A stretch of DNA of 58,546 nucleotides from Rikenellaceae bacterium (GTDB lineage: Bacteria > Bacteroidota > Bacteroidia > Bacteroidales > Rikenellaceae): the NCBI GenBank assembly GCA_015059685.1, contig SUZW01000013.1:1-58546 (forward strand), given 5' to 3'. Of this stretch, positions 8,316 through 16,581 are shown in pieces. A program made the position numbers and the translations under genes. Each line of letters begins with the position of its first letter. Within the stretch, counting starts at the first letter, position 1. Under the pieces are notes generated by a model. That model was not told the origin of the DNA and searched no databases. It saw only the letters and a program-made list of their open reading frames with translations.

Positions 8316-9587
8316 ATGGAACAGACAACAACAAAATGGTACCCCTCGAAGTGGATGGTACTCTTTCTGATTTGGGTGGCTTACTTCCTCAATCAGGCCG
8401 ACCGACAAGCATTTAATGTGGTATTGCCTCTCATACAGGAGGATCTCGGCTTAGCAGCCTCGGAGATGGGTATGATAGCCTCGATCCTCACCTTCTTCTT
8501 TGCGATGATGGTGCCACTCGGAGGCTGGTTGGGCGACCTCGTGAGCCGTAAGTGGTTGCTCTCGTTGTGTATCATCTTCTGGAGTGTGGCTACAATGTTT
8601 ACAGGTGTTGCCACAAGTTTCGTAACATTGGTACTTATTCGCTGTATCTCGATGGGTGGCGAGGCGGTATTCGGCCCGAACTACCTGCCTATGCTCTCGG
8701 AGTACCACTCCAAAACTCGAGCTATCGCAATGGCATTGGTGCAGGTCGCATACTATTTGGGTATCATCGCAAGTGGTTGGTTAGCCGGCTATATAGGTCA
8801 AACCTATGGCTGGAAGGCTACATTCATAGTATTTGGTGCCGTAGGCCTCTTGCACGGCTTGTTGATGGTTGCGTTCTTGCGAGATAAGCGCAAGTTGGCA
8901 ACAGAGAGCGCAACACAGAGCACTCCTGCAAAGAAGGTGTCGTTGCTCGATGGCTTCCGCATCATCTTCACCACACCGACCGTACTCTTTGTGATGATTG
9001 GTTTCGCAGGCCTCTTGTTCGTCGTTGCGGGTTACCTCACCTGGATGCCGGCATATCTTCACGAGAACTTCCAAATGCAACTCTCCGATGCAGGTTTCCA
9101 CTCGATGCTCTGGACTCACTGCTTTGCAGCTGTGGGTGTGTTGCTTGCAGGCCGTTTGGCCGATATGTTCGGCACAAAACGCTTGGAGTGGCGTATGTAC
9201 CTGCAGGGTATAGGTCTTATCGCTGCCGTACCATTCATTATGCTTATGGGCAACGCCACAGAGATGTGGGTGGTATGCGTTGGCTTGGCGGGCTTCGGCT
9301 TCTTCCGTGCCTTCTTTGATGCGAACACCTATGTCGTAGTCTATGATGTTATCCCTGCCAAGTACTACTCGTCGTGTACGGGTGCCCTCTGTATGATGGC
9401 GTGGGCCGTGGGCTCACTCTCGCCTATGGTCTTGGGCTTCATCAAGCAGTACGCTTCACTCTCGACAGGCTTGTCGATATTGGGTTGCGTGTGGTTGGTC
9501 TGCGGTGTCATCGTACTCTTGGGCAGCAAGCTCTTCTACCGTCGTGACTACGAACTACAGCAGCAACTCATCGCCAGAGGGGAGTAG
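8316..9587 (+). CDS. MFS sugar/sugar-acid transporter 1
   Basis: A 423-residue inner-membrane major facilitator protein with 12 predicted membrane segments. The first loop after TM1 reads NQADRQAFNVVLPL, and the GDLVSRKW motif (MFS motif A, DxxxRRx-like) follows TM2 at about residue 73, as in the anion:cation symporter/hexuronate group. It probably imports a monosaccharide or sugar acid with H+ or Na+. It is paralogous to the next gene but is separated from it by a terminator and promoter, so the two can be expressed at different levels. The substrate cannot be read from sequence alone. Confidence 0.88.
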   Translation: MEQTTTKWYPSKWMVLFLIWVAYFLNQADRQAFNVVLPLIQEDLGLAASEMGMIASILTFFFAMMVPLGGWLGDLVSRKWLLSLCIIFWSVATMFTGVATSFVTLVLIRCISMGGEAVFGPNYLPMLSEYHSKTRAIAMALVQVAYYLGIIASGWLAGYIGQTYGWKATFIVFGAVGLLHGLLMVAFLRDKRKLATESATQSTPAKKVSLLDGFRIIFTTPTVLFVMIGFAGLLFVVAGYLTWMPAYLHENFQMQLSDAGFHSMLWTHCFAAVGVLLAGRLADMFGTKRLEWRMYLQGIGLIAAVPFIMLMGNATEMWVVCVGLAGFGFFRAFFDANTYVVVYDVIPAKYYSSCTGALCMMAWAVGSLSPMVLGFIKQYASLSTGLSILGCVWLVCGVIVLLGSKLFYRRDYELQQQLIARGE

Positions 9588-9625
9588 GAATTAACCATAC
9601 AACAGACAGAAAGAAGCTGTCTAAC

Positions 9626-9669
9626 AAAAAGGGAGTGTCTAAAAAACTTGTTAGACGCTCCCTTTTTTT
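9626..9669 (+). terminator. Intrinsic terminator between the two MFS genes
   Basis: Stem GGGAGTGTCT (9631-9640) with AGACGCTCCC (9653-9662, one G-T pair), flanked by A runs and seven T residues. It partly insulates the first MFS gene from the rest of the operon. Confidence 0.85.
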
Positions 9670-9730
9670 GCAAAATAGTCGAAAATTTTGCTAACTTTGT
9701 TTAGCTATTTAATAAAAAGTAGTATATTTG
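9667..9730 (+). promoter_or_regulatory. Promoter region of the second MFS gene/operon
   Basis: TTTG (9667-9670), 21 nt, TAACTTTG (9692-9699) form one candidate promoter. A second -7 box TATATTTG lies at 9723-9730. The inverted repeat GCAAAAT/ATTTTGC (9670-9676, 9685-9691) fills the spacer of the first promoter and is a candidate operator, although it differs in sequence from the palindrome at 8149. Confidence 0.55.
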
Positions 9731-9794
9731 CACCACACTACACCACACCGAACGAAAACAAATATTCTATAAACCTAAATTAAAACTACAAAAA

Positions 9795-11069
9795 ATGAGT
9801 CAAGTTGTTGAACAACAGAGAAAACTTCCGTCGAAATGGGAGGTTACGGCACTGATTTGGGTGGCCTACTTCCTAAATCAGGCGGACCGACAGGTCTTCA
9901 ATGTGGTATTGCCGCAAATTCGTGATGGTCTTGGACTTACCGATAGCGATATGGGTCTTATCGCTACCGCTTTCAACCTCTTCTATGCGGTATTGGTACC
10001 ACTCGGAGGTATCATCGGTGACCGCTACAGCCGCAAGTGGATATTGACGCTCTGCATCCTCTTCTGGAGCATTGCGACAATGTTTACGGGTTGGGCTACG
10101 GGTCTTATTTCGTTGATTATCCTCCGCTCGATAGCTACAGGTGGTGGTGAGGCGATGTTTGGCCCTAACTACAACGCCCTGCTCTCGGAGTATCACACCA
10201 ACACCCGCTCGACAGCGATGTCGATAGTTCAGACATCCTACTATATCGGCATCATCGCCAGCGGTTTCCTGGCCGGAAAGATTGCCGATGCGTGGGGTTG
10301 GGAGTACGCCTTTCTCGTATTCGGTGCAGTAGGTGTTCTCCACGCCCTTATTATGATGTGGCGCTTGAAGGATAAGCGAGATGTTAAGGCCGAGCGTGCC
10401 GCAAAGGGCAAGTCGAACCTTATTGGCGACCTCATCGAGGGCTTCACTGTAATATTCCGCACGCCAACCGCAGCGATTGTAACAATCGGCTTTGCGGGTC
10501 TTATCTTCGTGCTGACAGGTTATCTGACTTGGATGCCTACATACTTGCAGGAGGCTCCATTCAGCATGTCTTCGGCCGAGGCGGGCTTCCACTCGATGTT
10601 CTACACCCACTTTGCAGCATTCTTCGGAGTACTCATTGCGGGTAAGTTGTCGGATTGGGTAGGCGGAAAGGGCAAGCCTGCAATGCGCACTGCGATGCAG
10701 GGTCTCGGTCTGTTGGTTGCTGCACCATGTATCTACTATATGGGCAACTCCTCTTCGCTTGCTATCGTATTCGGTGCGTTGGCCATCTTCGGCTTTGCCC
10801 GTGCATTCTTCGATGCAAACACCTATGTAGTGTTGTACGATGTGGTTCCTGCGAAGTATCACTCTTCGGCTTCGGGTGTGATGATTATGGTCGGCTTCGG
10901 CACGGGTGCTTTGGCTCCATATATCCTCGGTATTATCAAGGAGGCTTCGGGCCTCTCGCTCGGATTTACAATCTTGGCTGCAATATGGGTAGTATGCGGC
11001 TTGCTTATGATTGTAGGCGGTAACATATTCTATAAACGAGATATTCTAAAACTTCAAAACCATGAATAA
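9795..11069 (+). CDS. MFS sugar/sugar-acid transporter 2
   Basis: A 424-residue MFS transporter clearly paralogous to the 8316-9587 product. Shared landmarks include WVAYFLNQADRQ, the motif A region GDRYSRKW, GYLTWMPTYLQE and FGFARAFFDANTYVV. The end overlaps the isomerase start by 8 nt (ATGAATAA), so translation is probably coupled and the transporter belongs to the catabolic operon. Likely imports the sugar processed by the next three gene products. A near-duplicate pair suggests two affinities, or aldose versus uronate forms; this is inference. Confidence 0.88.
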   Translation: MSQVVEQQRKLPSKWEVTALIWVAYFLNQADRQVFNVVLPQIRDGLGLTDSDMGLIATAFNLFYAVLVPLGGIIGDRYSRKWILTLCILFWSIATMFTGWATGLISLIILRSIATGGGEAMFGPNYNALLSEYHTNTRSTAMSIVQTSYYIGIIASGFLAGKIADAWGWEYAFLVFGAVGVLHALIMMWRLKDKRDVKAERAAKGKSNLIGDLIEGFTVIFRTPTAAIVTIGFAGLIFVLTGYLTWMPTYLQEAPFSMSSAEAGFHSMFYTHFAAFFGVLIAGKLSDWVGGKGKPAMRTAMQGLGLLVAAPCIYYMGNSSSLAIVFGALAIFGFARAFFDANTYVVLYDVVPAKYHSSASGVMIMVGFGTGALAPYILGIIKEASGLSLGFTILAAIWVVCGLLMIVGGNIFYKRDILKLQNHE

Positions 11070-12504
11070 CGCACAAAAAACAAGAAAGGCGAAGGCGGGT
11101 TTGTTGCTCGTTGCTTCGCCACGATTTAAGAACCTCGGCGTAGGTTGCGAGCATGGCACCTACGGTGACCGTAAGGAGATTGCTATCAAGGATATCCAGG
11201 AGCGTCTGTCGTTCCTCGACCTCTCGTTCCCGGGTATCGTCTATACCCGTGAGGATGCCGAGAAGGCGATGTCGCTCTTCTTCAACGAGAAGGTCGATTT
11301 CGTCATCGCAGAGTTCCTCTCTTGGTCGGAGGACTTTGCGTGGATACGCTTCTTGCGTGATATGCCCGAGATACCTATGATATTTGCCAATGTGGCAAAG
11401 GAGAAGATGTCGTTCTACGACACCTTGGAGGAGGATGACTTCATCGAGTACCTCTGCTCGGGAACATTGGTAGGTTCGTTGGAGGCAAGTGGCTCGATAC
11501 AGCGTGTGCCTCGCAAGAATGTGAAGGTCGTGATGGGCTCACGCGACGAGGTGAACGAGCAGATTAAAAAGTATGCTGCCGCAGCTCGTGTTCGTGCCAT
11601 TCTGCGCAACTCGACCGTAGGTCTTTTGGCCGCCTACAACGAGGCTATGTGGTCAACATATATGGACCCTTACTGCCTCTTCACGAAGCTCGGTCCCGAA
11701 ATTCGTTTCCTCGCATACTCGGACTACGGCAACGCCATCGAGGCTATCCCTGCCGAGGAGCTGAAGAGCTACTGCGACGAGCTGACCACAAACTACAAGA
11801 TGATGGACGATGTGGCTTACGACAAGTTCGAGGCTTCGGTGGCTGCATCTATCGGTTTGAAGGATATGGCCGAGGCATCGGATATCGATGTTTTGGTATT
11901 CAACGATATCGACACAGCGATGTTCCGCTTGGTGGGTCTTCGTGCAGGTTTCTACCACCCTTGGTTCAATAAGAACACCTCGGTACTCGTACCGGAGGCA
12001 GATATGGGTGCAGGTATCATGACCTACATCTTGAAGTTGCTCTCGGGTAAGCATGTAAACTTCATCGAGCCGTTCCACATCGAGAACGAGTTTGGTACAT
12101 TTGCCGGAGGTCACGCAGGTCCAAACGACCACAACGACCCTGAGCATCAGGACAAGGTTGTCATCGCTCGTGATGTGCGCTTCGCAAAGAGCCAGTGGAA
12201 GCATGCAGGTGCGCCATTTGCTTGGTACCGCATCGCTCCGGGTCGCAAGACCATGGCACAGCTGGTAGAGTGCGAGGGTAAGTACAAGATGGTCTGCGCA
12301 ATGGTTGAGTCGTTGCCTGGAGAGCATATCTTGGCAACATACTCGCACACCATATTCCGCCCGGAGGTACCTGTAAAGCGTCTCTTCGAGGAGATACTCA
12401 AGGTTGGCACAACACAGCACCTTGCCGTTGTCGATGGCGACTACCGTGAGGAGTTGGCTATGCTCTGCGAGATGATGGGCATCGAGTTCCACGATATTCG
12501 ATAA
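11062..12504 (+). CDS. L-fucose/L-arabinose isomerase-family protein
   Basis: A 480-residue cytosolic protein of the FucI/AraA fold. The N-terminal Rossmann-like part is about 10-170 and the catalytic part about 300-475. A metal/active-site-like stretch reads LVPEADMGAGIMTYIL (conserved Glu), and a later FAGGHAGPNDHND block resembles the His-containing region of arabinose-type isomerases. It should interconvert an aldose and a ketose with a divalent metal. It does not look like canonical FucI or AraA, so I do not assign a sugar. It follows MFS2 with an 8-nt overlap and precedes the PMI-like and kinase genes. Confidence 0.75.
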   Translation: MNNAQKTRKAKAGLLLVASPRFKNLGVGCEHGTYGDRKEIAIKDIQERLSFLDLSFPGIVYTREDAEKAMSLFFNEKVDFVIAEFLSWSEDFAWIRFLRDMPEIPMIFANVAKEKMSFYDTLEEDDFIEYLCSGTLVGSLEASGSIQRVPRKNVKVVMGSRDEVNEQIKKYAAAARVRAILRNSTVGLLAAYNEAMWSTYMDPYCLFTKLGPEIRFLAYSDYGNAIEAIPAEELKSYCDELTTNYKMMDDVAYDKFEASVAASIGLKDMAEASDIDVLVFNDIDTAMFRLVGLRAGFYHPWFNKNTSVLVPEADMGAGIMTYILKLLSGKHVNFIEPFHIENEFGTFAGGHAGPNDHNDPEHQDKVVIARDVRFAKSQWKHAGAPFAWYRIAPGRKTMAQLVECEGKYKMVCAMVESLPGEHILATYSHTIFRPEVPVKRLFEEILKVGTTQHLAVVDGDYREELAMLCEMMGIEFHDIR

Positions 12505-12561
12505 GAGAGATTAAAAGAGATTGAAAAACAATATTGTTTAACTTAAATAAATTTCACGATT

Positions 12562-14421
12562 ATGAGTTTCATGTATAACCCCTATCCGTTTGATGACCCA
12601 CGCGCTGTCAATCATCCGGTACTCGAAGCAAAGACAAAGGCCGCTGTAACAGTTGGCACACTCAAGGCTGCAGTTCGCCTTGCAACCGACTTGGCTGCAC
12701 AGCTGGAGAAGAACCCACAGAAGAACATCGTTCTCGGTTGGGAGGGCTACACCACAGCCGACTTCTCGAAGTTGTTGAACCTCCTCACACAGCAGTTGAA
12801 GCTGCGTGGCGTAGAAGTTGAGCACTACAACTTCGCACAGGTACTCAAGAGCGAGGAGGAGATCAACGCTATGATCGACCCGCAGCTCGAGTGGGACAAG
12901 AAGAAGGACCCAACACTCCTCTATGGCCGTATCTACCACGGTGGTTACAAGGGTGTATTCGATCCTGCAAAGTTGGAGGCTTACAAGAAGCAGGTGGCTG
13001 ATTGGAAAGCTCCTGCAGAGAAGGGTAAGGTTGTTATCGTATATGGTGCCGGTGTCTTGGTTGAGGAGTTGCGCTCGTTGTACGACTCGAAGTTCTACTT
13101 CGATGTTACTCCAAAGGAGTCTATCCTCCGTATCCGTCGTGGTGCCTACATCAACCTCGGTCAGTCGAAGCCACAGCCTACGAACCAGATTATCCGTCGT
13201 TGCTACTACTTCGATTTCGAGATGGCCGTAACATTGCGTGGTCAGCTCCTCTCGAAGCGTGAGATTGACTGGTATGTTGGTAATGACAACCTCGATGCTA
13301 TGCAGTTGATGCCTGTTGAGGCGTTGAACGACATCCTCGAGACCATGGTTAAGTACCCATTCCGTTGTAAGCCTGTATATTTGGAGGGCGTATGGGGTGG
13401 CTCGTATGTAAAGAAGTTGCGTAACCTTCCAAAGGAGATGCGTAACTGTGCTTGGGTATTCGACCTTATCCCAATGGAGGTAAGTATCGTTATCGACGCT
13501 GATGGCGAGAAGTTGGAGTTCCCATTCAACTCGTTCGTACAGCACGATGGTGTTGCAATGTGTGGTGCCGAGTCTGTTAAGCGTTTTGGCCTCTACTTCC
13601 CTGTTCGTTTCAACTACGACGACACATACCACTCGACAGGTAACATGTCTATTCAGTGCCACTCGGGTGCCGAGTACAACAAGGAGAACTTCGATGAGCT
13701 TGGTCGTCAGGACGAGAGCTACTATGTTGTGGTTACGGGTCACGGTGCAAAGACCTTCATCGGCTTCAACGACGATGCCGACAAGGAGCAGTTCATCAAG
13801 GATATCAAACTTGCCGACACCGAGTACAAGGAGGTTGATTATATGAAGTATGTGAACTACGAGGAGTCGAAGCCGGGCTTGCAGGTTATGCTTCCTGCAG
13901 GTACCATCCACTCGTCGGGCCGTAACCAGGTTATCCTCGAGATTGGTTCGTTAACTATCGGCTCGTACACCTACAAGTTGTACGACTACCTCCGCCCTGA
14001 CCTCGATGGCAAACCACGCCCAATTCACACATGGCACGGTGAGCGTACGCTCGACTTCAGCCGTCGTACAAGCGCAATCCACGGCACCATCGTTCACGAG
14101 CCACGCCTCGTACGCAAGGGTGCTGACTGGGCAGAGTATATCGTAGGTGAGTGCGACGAGTTGTACTTCTCGTTGCGTCGCTTGGAGTTCGAGAAGACAA
14201 TCGAGGACAACACCAACGGCAAGTTCGTGGTGCTCACCTTGGTTGATGGTGACAAGATCCGTATCCGTTCGAAGGCAAATCCGGAGTACTACTTCGATGC
14301 AGAGTTTATGGATATGACCGTTGTTCCTGCAGCTATGGGCGAGTTCGTTGTTGAGAACCTCGGCTTGGAGCCAATCTGCGTTCACAAGACTACACTCAAA
14401 GAGGGTTTCGAGAATGAATAG
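12562..14421 (+). CDS. Class I mannose-6-phosphate isomerase-like protein with N-terminal kinase-like domain
   Basis: A 619-residue protein, far longer than ordinary class I PMI (about 310-400). The second half has PMI landmarks: EGVWGGSYVKKLR, then MSIQCH (Gln and His metal ligands), DESYYVV (Glu ligand) and AGTIHSSGRNQVILEIG (His ligand). The first half (about 55-235) resembles uridine-kinase/phosphoribulokinase folds, with GKVVIVYGAGVLVEELRSLYD and RIRRG like the EG-lid region. No GxxxxGK[ST] loop is seen, so phosphotransfer is doubtful there. It probably isomerises a sugar phosphate in the operon's pathway. Fusion to a P-loop-less domain is the oddity. The start could also be the ATG at 12571. 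Confidence 0.75.
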   Translation: MSFMYNPYPFDDPRAVNHPVLEAKTKAAVTVGTLKAAVRLATDLAAQLEKNPQKNIVLGWEGYTTADFSKLLNLLTQQLKLRGVEVEHYNFAQVLKSEEEINAMIDPQLEWDKKKDPTLLYGRIYHGGYKGVFDPAKLEAYKKQVADWKAPAEKGKVVIVYGAGVLVEELRSLYDSKFYFDVTPKESILRIRRGAYINLGQSKPQPTNQIIRRCYYFDFEMAVTLRGQLLSKREIDWYVGNDNLDAMQLMPVEALNDILETMVKYPFRCKPVYLEGVWGGSYVKKLRNLPKEMRNCAWVFDLIPMEVSIVIDADGEKLEFPFNSFVQHDGVAMCGAESVKRFGLYFPVRFNYDDTYHSTGNMSIQCHSGAEYNKENFDELGRQDESYYVVVTGHGAKTFIGFNDDADKEQFIKDIKLADTEYKEVDYMKYVNYEESKPGLQVMLPAGTIHSSGRNQVILEIGSLTIGSYTYKLYDYLRPDLDGKPRPIHTWHGERTLDFSRRTSAIHGTIVHEPRLVRKGADWAEYIVGECDELYFSLRRLEFEKTIEDNTNGKFVVLTLVDGDKIRIRSKANPEYYFDAEFMDMTVVPAAMGEFVVENLGLEPICVHKTTLKEGFENE

Positions 14422-15334
14422 TATGAAATGCGTACTCCTGCTCGATGTAGGAGGGACATTTGTAAAGTCGGTGGTGGCAACTCTCGAAGGGGAGTTGCTA
14501 CCTGAAACCGAGAATGCTGTGCCTATAAACTCCGATGGTACTCGTGAGGAGATCGAAAAGGCCTTCTCTACGATTGTAACCAACGGTACAGCCTTGGCGG
14601 TCTATAATGGCTACACGGTTGCAGGTATAGGTATCGCCTTCCCCGGCCCATGCAACTACTTCACGGGCGTATCGCTGATGAAGCATAAGTTTGCCTCGCT
14701 CTACGGCTTGCAACTTATAGAACTCTTCCGCAGCTTCCCCGAGGTAGGTGCAGATATGCCGGTGGTATTTATGCACGATGTGACATCGGCTCTTCTCGGA
14801 GAGATGCGCTTTGGTGCAGCCCGAGGCTACAAGAATGTCGCAGTGGTGACTCTCGGCACGGGACTTGGCTTTTCGCACTCGGTAGATGGCGAAATACAAT
14901 ACTCGGAGCTTGGCTCTCCTCGTGTAGCTATCTACAACCGCCCTTATGGCGATGGTGTGCTGGAGGACTACGCCTCGAAGCGTGGTTTTATGCGTGCCTA
15001 TGCCGAGGTGCGAGGTCACAGCAACCCCGAGGGTTTGACCGTGGCGATGATTGGCGGTATGGCTGGCAATGGCGGCAGCGAGGCGTTGGCAACCTTCGAC
15101 AAGGTTGGACAACTTCTTGCCGAGCAATTGGAACCACTGCTCAAAGAGTACAACATCGAGTGTCTGCTCTTTGGTGGACAGATATCACGCTCGTTTGCCT
15201 ATATGGAGAGTGCTTTGCAGCCACTTCTGGAGCGAGTGCCTTCACTGAAGGTGTTATCCACAATGCAGAACCTCTCAACAGCAGCTCCACTCGGCATCCT
15301 CTCGCAGGTTCGAGAGCAGCTGGAGTCGAAGTAG
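14414..15334 (+). CDS. ROK-family sugar kinase
   Basis: About 306 residues. The N-terminal phosphate-1 motif is DVGGTFVK, followed by GIAFPGPCNY, the GTGLGFS phosphate-2 motif and DGVLEDYAS in the sugar-binding region. The CxCGxxGCxE zinc motif of glucose/fructose/ManNAc ROK kinases is missing, which limits substrate guesses. It should phosphorylate the imported sugar or the isomerase product with ATP. The ATG at 14414 overlaps the previous gene by 8 nt (ATGAATAG), the same type of junction as between MFS2 and the isomerase; an ATG at 14423 is an alternative start. Last gene of the operon, followed by a terminator. Confidence 0.85.
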   Translation: MNSMKCVLLLDVGGTFVKSVVATLEGELLPETENAVPINSDGTREEIEKAFSTIVTNGTALAVYNGYTVAGIGIAFPGPCNYFTGVSLMKHKFASLYGLQLIELFRSFPEVGADMPVVFMHDVTSALLGEMRFGAARGYKNVAVVTLGTGLGFSHSVDGEIQYSELGSPRVAIYNRPYGDGVLEDYASKRGFMRAYAEVRGHSNPEGLTVAMIGGMAGNGGSEALATFDKVGQLLAEQLEPLLKEYNIECLLFGGQISRSFAYMESALQPLLERVPSLKVLSTMQNLSTAAPLGILSQVREQLESK

Positions 15335-15358
15335 TCTGTATAACAGCAACAAAAAACT

Positions 15359-15391
15359 ACAACCTGTCGCAAACAGCGATGGGTTGTTTTT
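15359..15391 (+). terminator. Terminator of the sugar operon
   Basis: Stem CAACC...TCGC with GCGA..GGGTTG around a short loop, then five T residues, 25 nt after the kinase stop codon. It runs directly into the repeat element starting at 15393. Confidence 0.7.
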
Positions 15392-15392
15392 G

Positions 15393-15473
15393 TTGGTGGG
15401 GACTCTTGAGGTTGTCACGGCGCAAGAAAATTAAGGGTTTGTAAGGGCTAGTAACGGCTAGTAAGGGTGCGCT
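15393..15473. repeat. GCGC-bracketed tandem-word element
   Basis: Head TGGTGGGGACTCTTGAGGTTG, then CACGGCGCAAG, three 10-bp words (TTGTAAGGGC, TAGTAACGGC, TAGTAAGGG) and tail TGCGC. This is a single complete copy of the family at 5772-6001 and shows the basic head-body-tail plan most cleanly. Confidence 0.75.
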
Positions 15474-15520
15474 TTGACTTTTTTAGTTCTCCTTTTTCAG
15501 GGTTTTTGATACATTATATA

Positions 15521-15528
15521 TATCTTTG
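15521..15528 (+). promoter_or_regulatory. Candidate -7 element for the C_GCAxxG_C_C gene
   Basis: TATCTTTG lies 23 nt upstream of the ATG at 15552. No convincing -33 element is seen. Confidence 0.45.
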
Positions 15529-15551
15529 CGTAGAATTTTAAGATTGCAACG

Positions 15552-16013
15552 ATGGAGATAGATGTTGAAGCGAGAGCAAATCGTGCCAAGGAGCTATTTT
15601 TGGAGGGCTACAACTGCTCCCAATCTGTGGCTCTTGCCTATGCCGACATTGTGGGCATAGACGAGGCTATGTTGGCAACCATAGCCGCCCCGTTTGGCGG
15701 TGGTATGGGACGACTGCGAGAGGTGTGTGGCGCAGTGAGTGGTATGACGCTCTTGGCAGGTTTCTTGTCGCCATGCCCTTCGGCCGATGATGCTGCCGCA
15801 AAAAAGGCAAACTACACCCTTGTGCAGAGCTTTGCCGAGGAGTTTCGCAAAAAGAATGGTGCTATCGTGTGCCGTACGCTCCTGGGGCTTGACCGCACCA
15901 AAGATGAGCCTACGCCATCACAACGCACCTCGGAATACTACAAAAAACGCCCTTGTGCCGACCTTGTCCATGATGCGGCACTTATCGTAGGGCACTATCT
16001 GCAAAATAGATAG
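15552..16013 (+). CDS. C_GCAxxG_C_C-family redox protein
   Basis: A 153-residue protein with the family's cysteine signature: YNCSQ near residue 22, FGGGMGRLREVCGAVSG near 50-65, a CRTLLG segment and RPCADLVHDAA near the end. The family is common in anaerobes, is thought to be redox- or metal-related through its cysteines, and has no firmly established function. No signal peptide is present. It stands alone between the sugar operon and ridA and has its own candidate promoter. Confidence 0.88.
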   Translation: MEIDVEARANRAKELFLEGYNCSQSVALAYADIVGIDEAMLATIAAPFGGGMGRLREVCGAVSGMTLLAGFLSPCPSADDAAAKKANYTLVQSFAEEFRKKNGAIVCRTLLGLDRTKDEPTPSQRTSEYYKKRPCADLVHDAALIVGHYLQNR

Positions 16014-16023
16014 ATTACGGGGT

Positions 16024-16054
16024 AAAGAGGGGCTTTTTGAGCTCCTCTTTATTT
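16024..16054. terminator. Shared terminator between convergent genes
   Basis: Stem AAAGAGGGGCT (16024-16034) with AGCTCCTCTTT (16040-16050, one G-T pair), then ATTTT. It serves the gene ending at 16013, and on the other strand it overlaps the ridA stop codon. Confidence 0.7.
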
Positions 16055-16438
16055 TGCGGCCACGCAGTCGATTTCAACCTTTGCACCCATTGGGAGAGCT
16101 GCAACCTGATAGCACATACGGGCAGGCTTCTCGCCCGTGAAGTACTCGGCATATACAGCGTTCATCGCTGCAAAATCCTTGATGTCGGCAAGCAGCACCG
16201 TTGTCTTAACCACATTGTCATACGAGAAACCACCTTCGGTGAGAATTGCTCCGAGGTTCTTGAGCGACTGGTGTGTCTGCTCCTCGATTGTAGCCGCCAT
16301 AGTGCCTGTCGAAGGGTCTGTTGGAAGCTGTCCCGATACATAGAGTGTCTCGGCCTCGCCCGACACCTTCTGTGCCTGCGAGTATGGTCCTACAGCCTTT
16401 GGTGCAGCGGCTGCAGCGATAGTTTTGATTGTTGCCAT
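16049..16438 (-). CDS. ridA: RidA family reactive-intermediate deaminase
   Basis: 129 residues, the usual RidA length. It hydrolyses reactive enamine/imine intermediates, such as 2-aminoacrylate from serine/threonine dehydratases, protecting PLP enzymes. Landmarks: AVGPYSQA, LYVSGQLP, the arginine in PARMCYQVAALPMGAKVEID (carboxylate-binding Arg) and the following Glu. Cytosolic trimer by family knowledge. The neighbouring dprA gene is divergent. Confidence 0.93.
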   Translation of the reverse strand: MATIKTIAAAAAPKAVGPYSQAQKVSGEAETLYVSGQLPTDPSTGTMAATIEEQTHQSLKNLGAILTEGGFSYDNVVKTTVLLADIKDFAAMNAVYAEYFTGEKPARMCYQVAALPMGAKVEIDCVAAK

Positions 16439-16529
16439 AAATTATAATGTTCTTGGTTAAAAAATTTTCTGCTACACAAAGGTCGAGTAAAAATTTCAAT
16501 CTGCCAATACTTTTCTTGAAAAAAATCAC

Positions 16530-16537
16530 TACCTTTA
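16530..16537 (+). promoter_or_regulatory. Candidate -7 element for dprA
   Basis: TACCTTTA, one base off the TAnnTTTG consensus, 45 nt upstream of the dprA ATG at 16582. Its position argues against the longer reading frame that opens at 16447. Confidence 0.4.
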
Positions 16538-16581
16538 CACTCGATAGGGTGCGTTCCACACAAAAGGCACCCGCACGGAGG

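Noticed and set aside
12538..13911. 457-codon open frame on the minus strand
   Set aside because: Antisense to the PMI-like gene, which belongs to a tight operon.
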